Of a DNA stretch of 64,000 nucleotides, positions 61,709 through 64,000 are shown one piece after another. The position numbers were made by a program, and so were the translations under genes. Numbering within the stretch: the stretch's first letter is position 1; each line of letters starts with the position of its first letter. Source of the stretch: Farysia itapuensis (taxonomy: Eukaryota > Basidiomycota > Ustilaginomycetes > Ustilaginales > Ustilaginaceae); assembly GCA_023212645.1 (NCBI GenBank), contig JALBYC010000001.1:186001-250000 (forward strand), read 5' to 3'. Below the pieces are notes generated by a model. The model was given only the letters and a program-made list of their open reading frames with translations, had not been told where the DNA came from and searched no databases.

Positions 61709-64000
61709 CTAGAAATCGTAGCCGGGGACTTTGAACGCGGTCGCGTAGGCAAAGTAATTCTGCATGAGACGGAGGATGGGTTGAGGGGGAGACATGGAGA
61801 CGAGGGTGTAGGAGACTTTTGCAAGACCCTGTGACTTGATGAGTGTGAAGAGACAAGTTGCGACAGCGCCTGGGAAGGAGGCTTCCATGTACCATCGGTG
61901 GTGGTAGGCGGTGAGACGGATGGCGGTCCAGAGACTGCGCTCGACATCGCGCGCTTCGGTGTACATCTCGAGCAAACGCAGGTACGCCTTTGCAGAGAAC
62001 TTTGTGTCTACGCAGCGCTGGAATGCGTCGCGCGCCTCGTCCGGGTGGTGGAGACGCAGGCCGAGTTCGCCGAGGATTTCCCACTCGGTCCCGGTCTTGC
62101 GGTAGACGAGGTTCTGCGTGCGGTAGTGCTGGATCTCGGCCCGCCAGATTGTGTACACACGCAGGTCTTCATATAACACCATGAAGAGGTTATCGAGCCA
62201 GCGCTCGCACAGCCGCTTATCGCGGAATGACAGTCCCGCTGCACCCCCCGAGTCCTTCTGCTTGCGTTCTTCGACCATGGCGATTGAGGCGTCGTGCTCG
62301 CCATTGATGACCGCGCTTGGTTTGCCGCCACTCGCGCCGGTTTCCGCCAAGTCGTGAGGCGCTGATGACGATGCGAGGGCTGGCTTTTCCAACGCCGGCG
62401 CTTGCACTTGTACCGGCTCTGTCGCTTCGGTGGGTGCATCGGTGGTTGGGTCGACTTTCATCGAGTCCATGTAGGTTTCGAGTTCCTTTTGCTCGCGTTC
62501 GTGGTCCGAGTCGGTTGAGATCTTGATGGTGGGGATGGACTGTGACGACGCGCTGGCCACCGGGTTACCGCCAATGTGCGAGCGCGGCACGACGTCCGAG
62601 TCGTCGCCAATCGAGCTATCAGCCGCCGACGTGTCTGGCCCTTCCGCTGCGGCCATAATGGCACCGGACGGCTGTGGCGGCGTTGATGCCGTCACGGGGG
62701 AATCAGTATGTCCAGCATCACTCGGCGCAACCCCACGGACAGATGCACCATCATCATCAACCTCGCCCTGTCCATCCCCGTCGTGGTGGCCGGTCGCCGT
62801 GTTGGGCCTTGGCGTAGCCGCTTTTTGCGCTCGGTACTCTTCTTCCATGACAAACACGTTGGATCTGTATTTTAACAACTCGTCCCAGCCAACAGCGCTC
62901 GCGAGGCGGCCGAGAAGCGCATAGGCTTTGGCAAAAGTGCCGCGCAGCGCGGGCGCGGGGAGACGTAGAAGGGCCGGGTCGGCCTCGGTATCGCGTGCAC
63001 TCTCCTCATTCACCAGCCCGCTTTCCGTGATAAAGCTCTTGATGGGCAGATGGCTCTTTGCCGGTGTCGGCATGCGGTGCAAGTCGCGCTCGTTGTAGGT
63101 AAACATAGGACACGAGTTGAGCGTGTACAGCGCCGACTCCCACTCTTTCATGTCGATGTAGCATTCCGTCAGCTTGGCCCAGGTGACGAATTCAGAGGGG
63201 GCACAGTTGACAGCCTGCCGCGCCACCTTGAGCGCCCACTCTGGCTTGTTCTTGCTGCGCAGAAAGTCGACCTGGGCATGAAGCAGGGCGTATGACTGCG
63301 GGGTTTCCTTGATGGAGCTGTGCATGATCTGGACTGCCTTGATTTCCTCGTTCATGCCGAGGTAGGCCTGGGCGACGAGTGCGGCGACTTCCGGTTCGCG
63401 TGCCCACAGTTTCTCAAACAGATTGACGGCCTGTTCGTAGCGCGATGCCTGGCCAAAGTACTTGAGAATGCCGGCTGTGAGGTGGTTGGAGACGACGGTG
63501 GCCACCTGAATCTCTGGGTCGGAACCCAACTGCCAGCCTTTGAAGAAGAGATTCTCGGCTGCTTGCAGAAAGCGGTGTTCGGCATCGGGACTCGAGATGG
63601 GGTCTAGTTTGCGATACCCTGCAAGACGGTAGTTGGCATCATCTGCGTACAGGATGGATCTGAGCAGGGCGGAGAGGTAGACTTCCTGCCAGATTTCGGG
63701 AGTTGTTTCGTGTCTTTCGCCACGCAGGTCTACTACGTAAGCGTCGACGCTGCCTGGGATGCGAACTTCCACACGCACATCCACCCTGCTGAAGGCGTTA
63801 AAGCAGCAATACGCGCCACTTTTCAGCTTGTACGCTGCCTTATTGCTAAAAAAACCCGGATTCTGGTCAAGCTCGTAAGTCAGGCTGTTGATGTAGGCTG
63901 CGAGCGCAGCCGAGGAAGAGGCGTCGACGCCAGAGACGTAGTGGTAGGAGCCAATGTCGCGTGCGCGTGCGCTCGTGCCCGTCGTCTTTATGACATGCAC
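61709..64000 (-). CDS. ChAPs family exomer subunit (Chs5-Arf1-binding, Bch1/Bud7/Chs6-like), 5' end outside window
   Basis: The frame is open to the right edge of the window (the first codon there is GTG, not ATG), so the N-terminus is missing; 763 residues are present. It contains a ChAPs core: SYHYVSGVDASSSAALAAYINSLTYELDQNPGFFSNKAAYKLKSGAYCCFNAFSRVDVRVEVRIPG, followed by TPR-like repeats (for example YEQAVNLFEKLWAREPEVAALVAQAYLGMNEEIKAVQIMH). A long acidic, Ser/Ala-rich insert of about 200 residues interrupts the TPR region and ends near LSFRDKRLCERWLDNLFMVLYEDLRVYTIWRAE. The C-terminus is FKVPGYDF. In yeast, exomer cargo adaptors bind Chs5 and Arf1 to carry chitin synthase and other proteins from the trans-Golgi to the surface. 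The end of the insert resumes family-typical sequence, so it is not a broken gene. Confidence 0.9.
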   Translation of the reverse strand: MHVIKTTGTSARARDIGSYHYVSGVDASSSAALAAYINSLTYELDQNPGFFSNKAAYKLKSGAYCCFNAFSRVDVRVEVRIPGSVDAYVVDLRGERHETTPEIWQEVYLSALLRSILYADDANYRLAGYRKLDPISSPDAEHRFLQAAENLFFKGWQLGSDPEIQVATVVSNHLTAGILKYFGQASRYEQAVNLFEKLWAREPEVAALVAQAYLGMNEEIKAVQIMHSSIKETPQSYALLHAQVDFLRSKNKPEWALKVARQAVNCAPSEFVTWAKLTECYIDMKEWESALYTLNSCPMFTYNERDLHRMPTPAKSHLPIKSFITESGLVNEESARDTEADPALLRLPAPALRGTFAKAYALLGRLASAVGWDELLKYRSNVFVMEEEYRAQKAATPRPNTATGHHDGDGQGEVDDDGASVRGVAPSDAGHTDSPVTASTPPQPSGAIMAAAEGPDTSAADSSIGDDSDVVPRSHIGGNPVASASSQSIPTIKISTDSDHEREQKELETYMDSMKVDPTTDAPTEATEPVQVQAPALEKPALASSSAPHDLAETGASGGKPSAVINGEHDASIAMVEERKQKDSGGAAGLSFRDKRLCERWLDNLFMVLYEDLRVYTIWRAEIQHYRTQNLVYRKTGTEWEILGELGLRLHHPDEARDAFQRCVDTKFSAKAYLRLLEMYTEARDVERSLWTAIRLTAYHHRWYMEASFPGAVATCLFTLIKSQGLAKVSYTLVSMSPPQPILRLMQNYFAYATAFKVPGYDF

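Overview
The window is nuclear DNA of a basidiomycete fungus, most likely a smut or smut-like yeast (Ustilaginomycotina). The support is the long, mostly intronless, high-GC-leaning coding frames, short GT-AG introns of about 58-83 nt with clear branch points in several genes, intron-bearing tRNA-Ile and tRNA-Phe genes, and a typical fungal set: bHLH-membrane SREBP, a protein kinase C with HR1-C2-C1-kinase order, an NDR kinase of the Cbk1/Orb6/Ukc1 type, an Ert1-like regulator and a ChAPs exomer protein. I see no prophage, transposon, CRISPR array or bacterial operon. The species cannot be named from the sequence alone.

Layout. 0-8 kb: the C-terminal part of the cohesin loader Scc2/Mis4 (cut by the window edge), an Ebp1/PA2G4-like protein, tRNA-Ile(AAU) with an intron, and a membrane cytochrome P450. 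8.6-12.7 kb: endosulfine (Igo1), mitochondrial porin (VDAC) with a 5-nt first coding exon, and the histidine phosphotransfer protein Ypd1. 12.9-15.9 kb: two tandem paralogous secreted proteins with a shared two-cysteine module and Thr-Val repeat tails; I do not recognise the family and rank it as the best novelty candidate. 16.7-29.6 kb: a Sok1/TCP11 protein, a large alpha-arrestin with six copies of a short helical motif, and a DDHD phospholipase. 30.6-36.2 kb: a Psr1-like phosphatase and the SREBP. 36.8-45.2 kb: tRNA-Phe(GAA) with an intron, the ribosome-biogenesis GTPase Bms1, Pkc1 and the phospholipid methyltransferase Opi3. 45.5-51.6 kb: an unrecognised three-exon gene, an Ert1-like gene whose zinc-cluster exon is missing next to a poly-G tract, a 2.6 kb gene-poor stretch, and a mitochondrial RRM-like protein. 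51.7-64 kb: Mad1, a BTB/T1-domain protein with a split domain, the Ukc1-type kinase, a secreted GMC oxidoreductase with a likely GPI tail, and a ChAPs protein cut by the window edge.

The genes are individually transcribed and do not form one cluster. Some functional themes recur: mitotic control (Scc2, Mad1, endosulfine), cell-wall and morphogenesis signalling (Pkc1, Ukc1, ChAPs), and lipid or sterol homeostasis (Sre1, Opi3, DDHD lipase, P450). Several genes start with very short coding exons (5 nt in VDAC, 6 nt in Pkc1, probably 15 nt in Ypd1), so gene models based on uninterrupted frames would misplace their starts.
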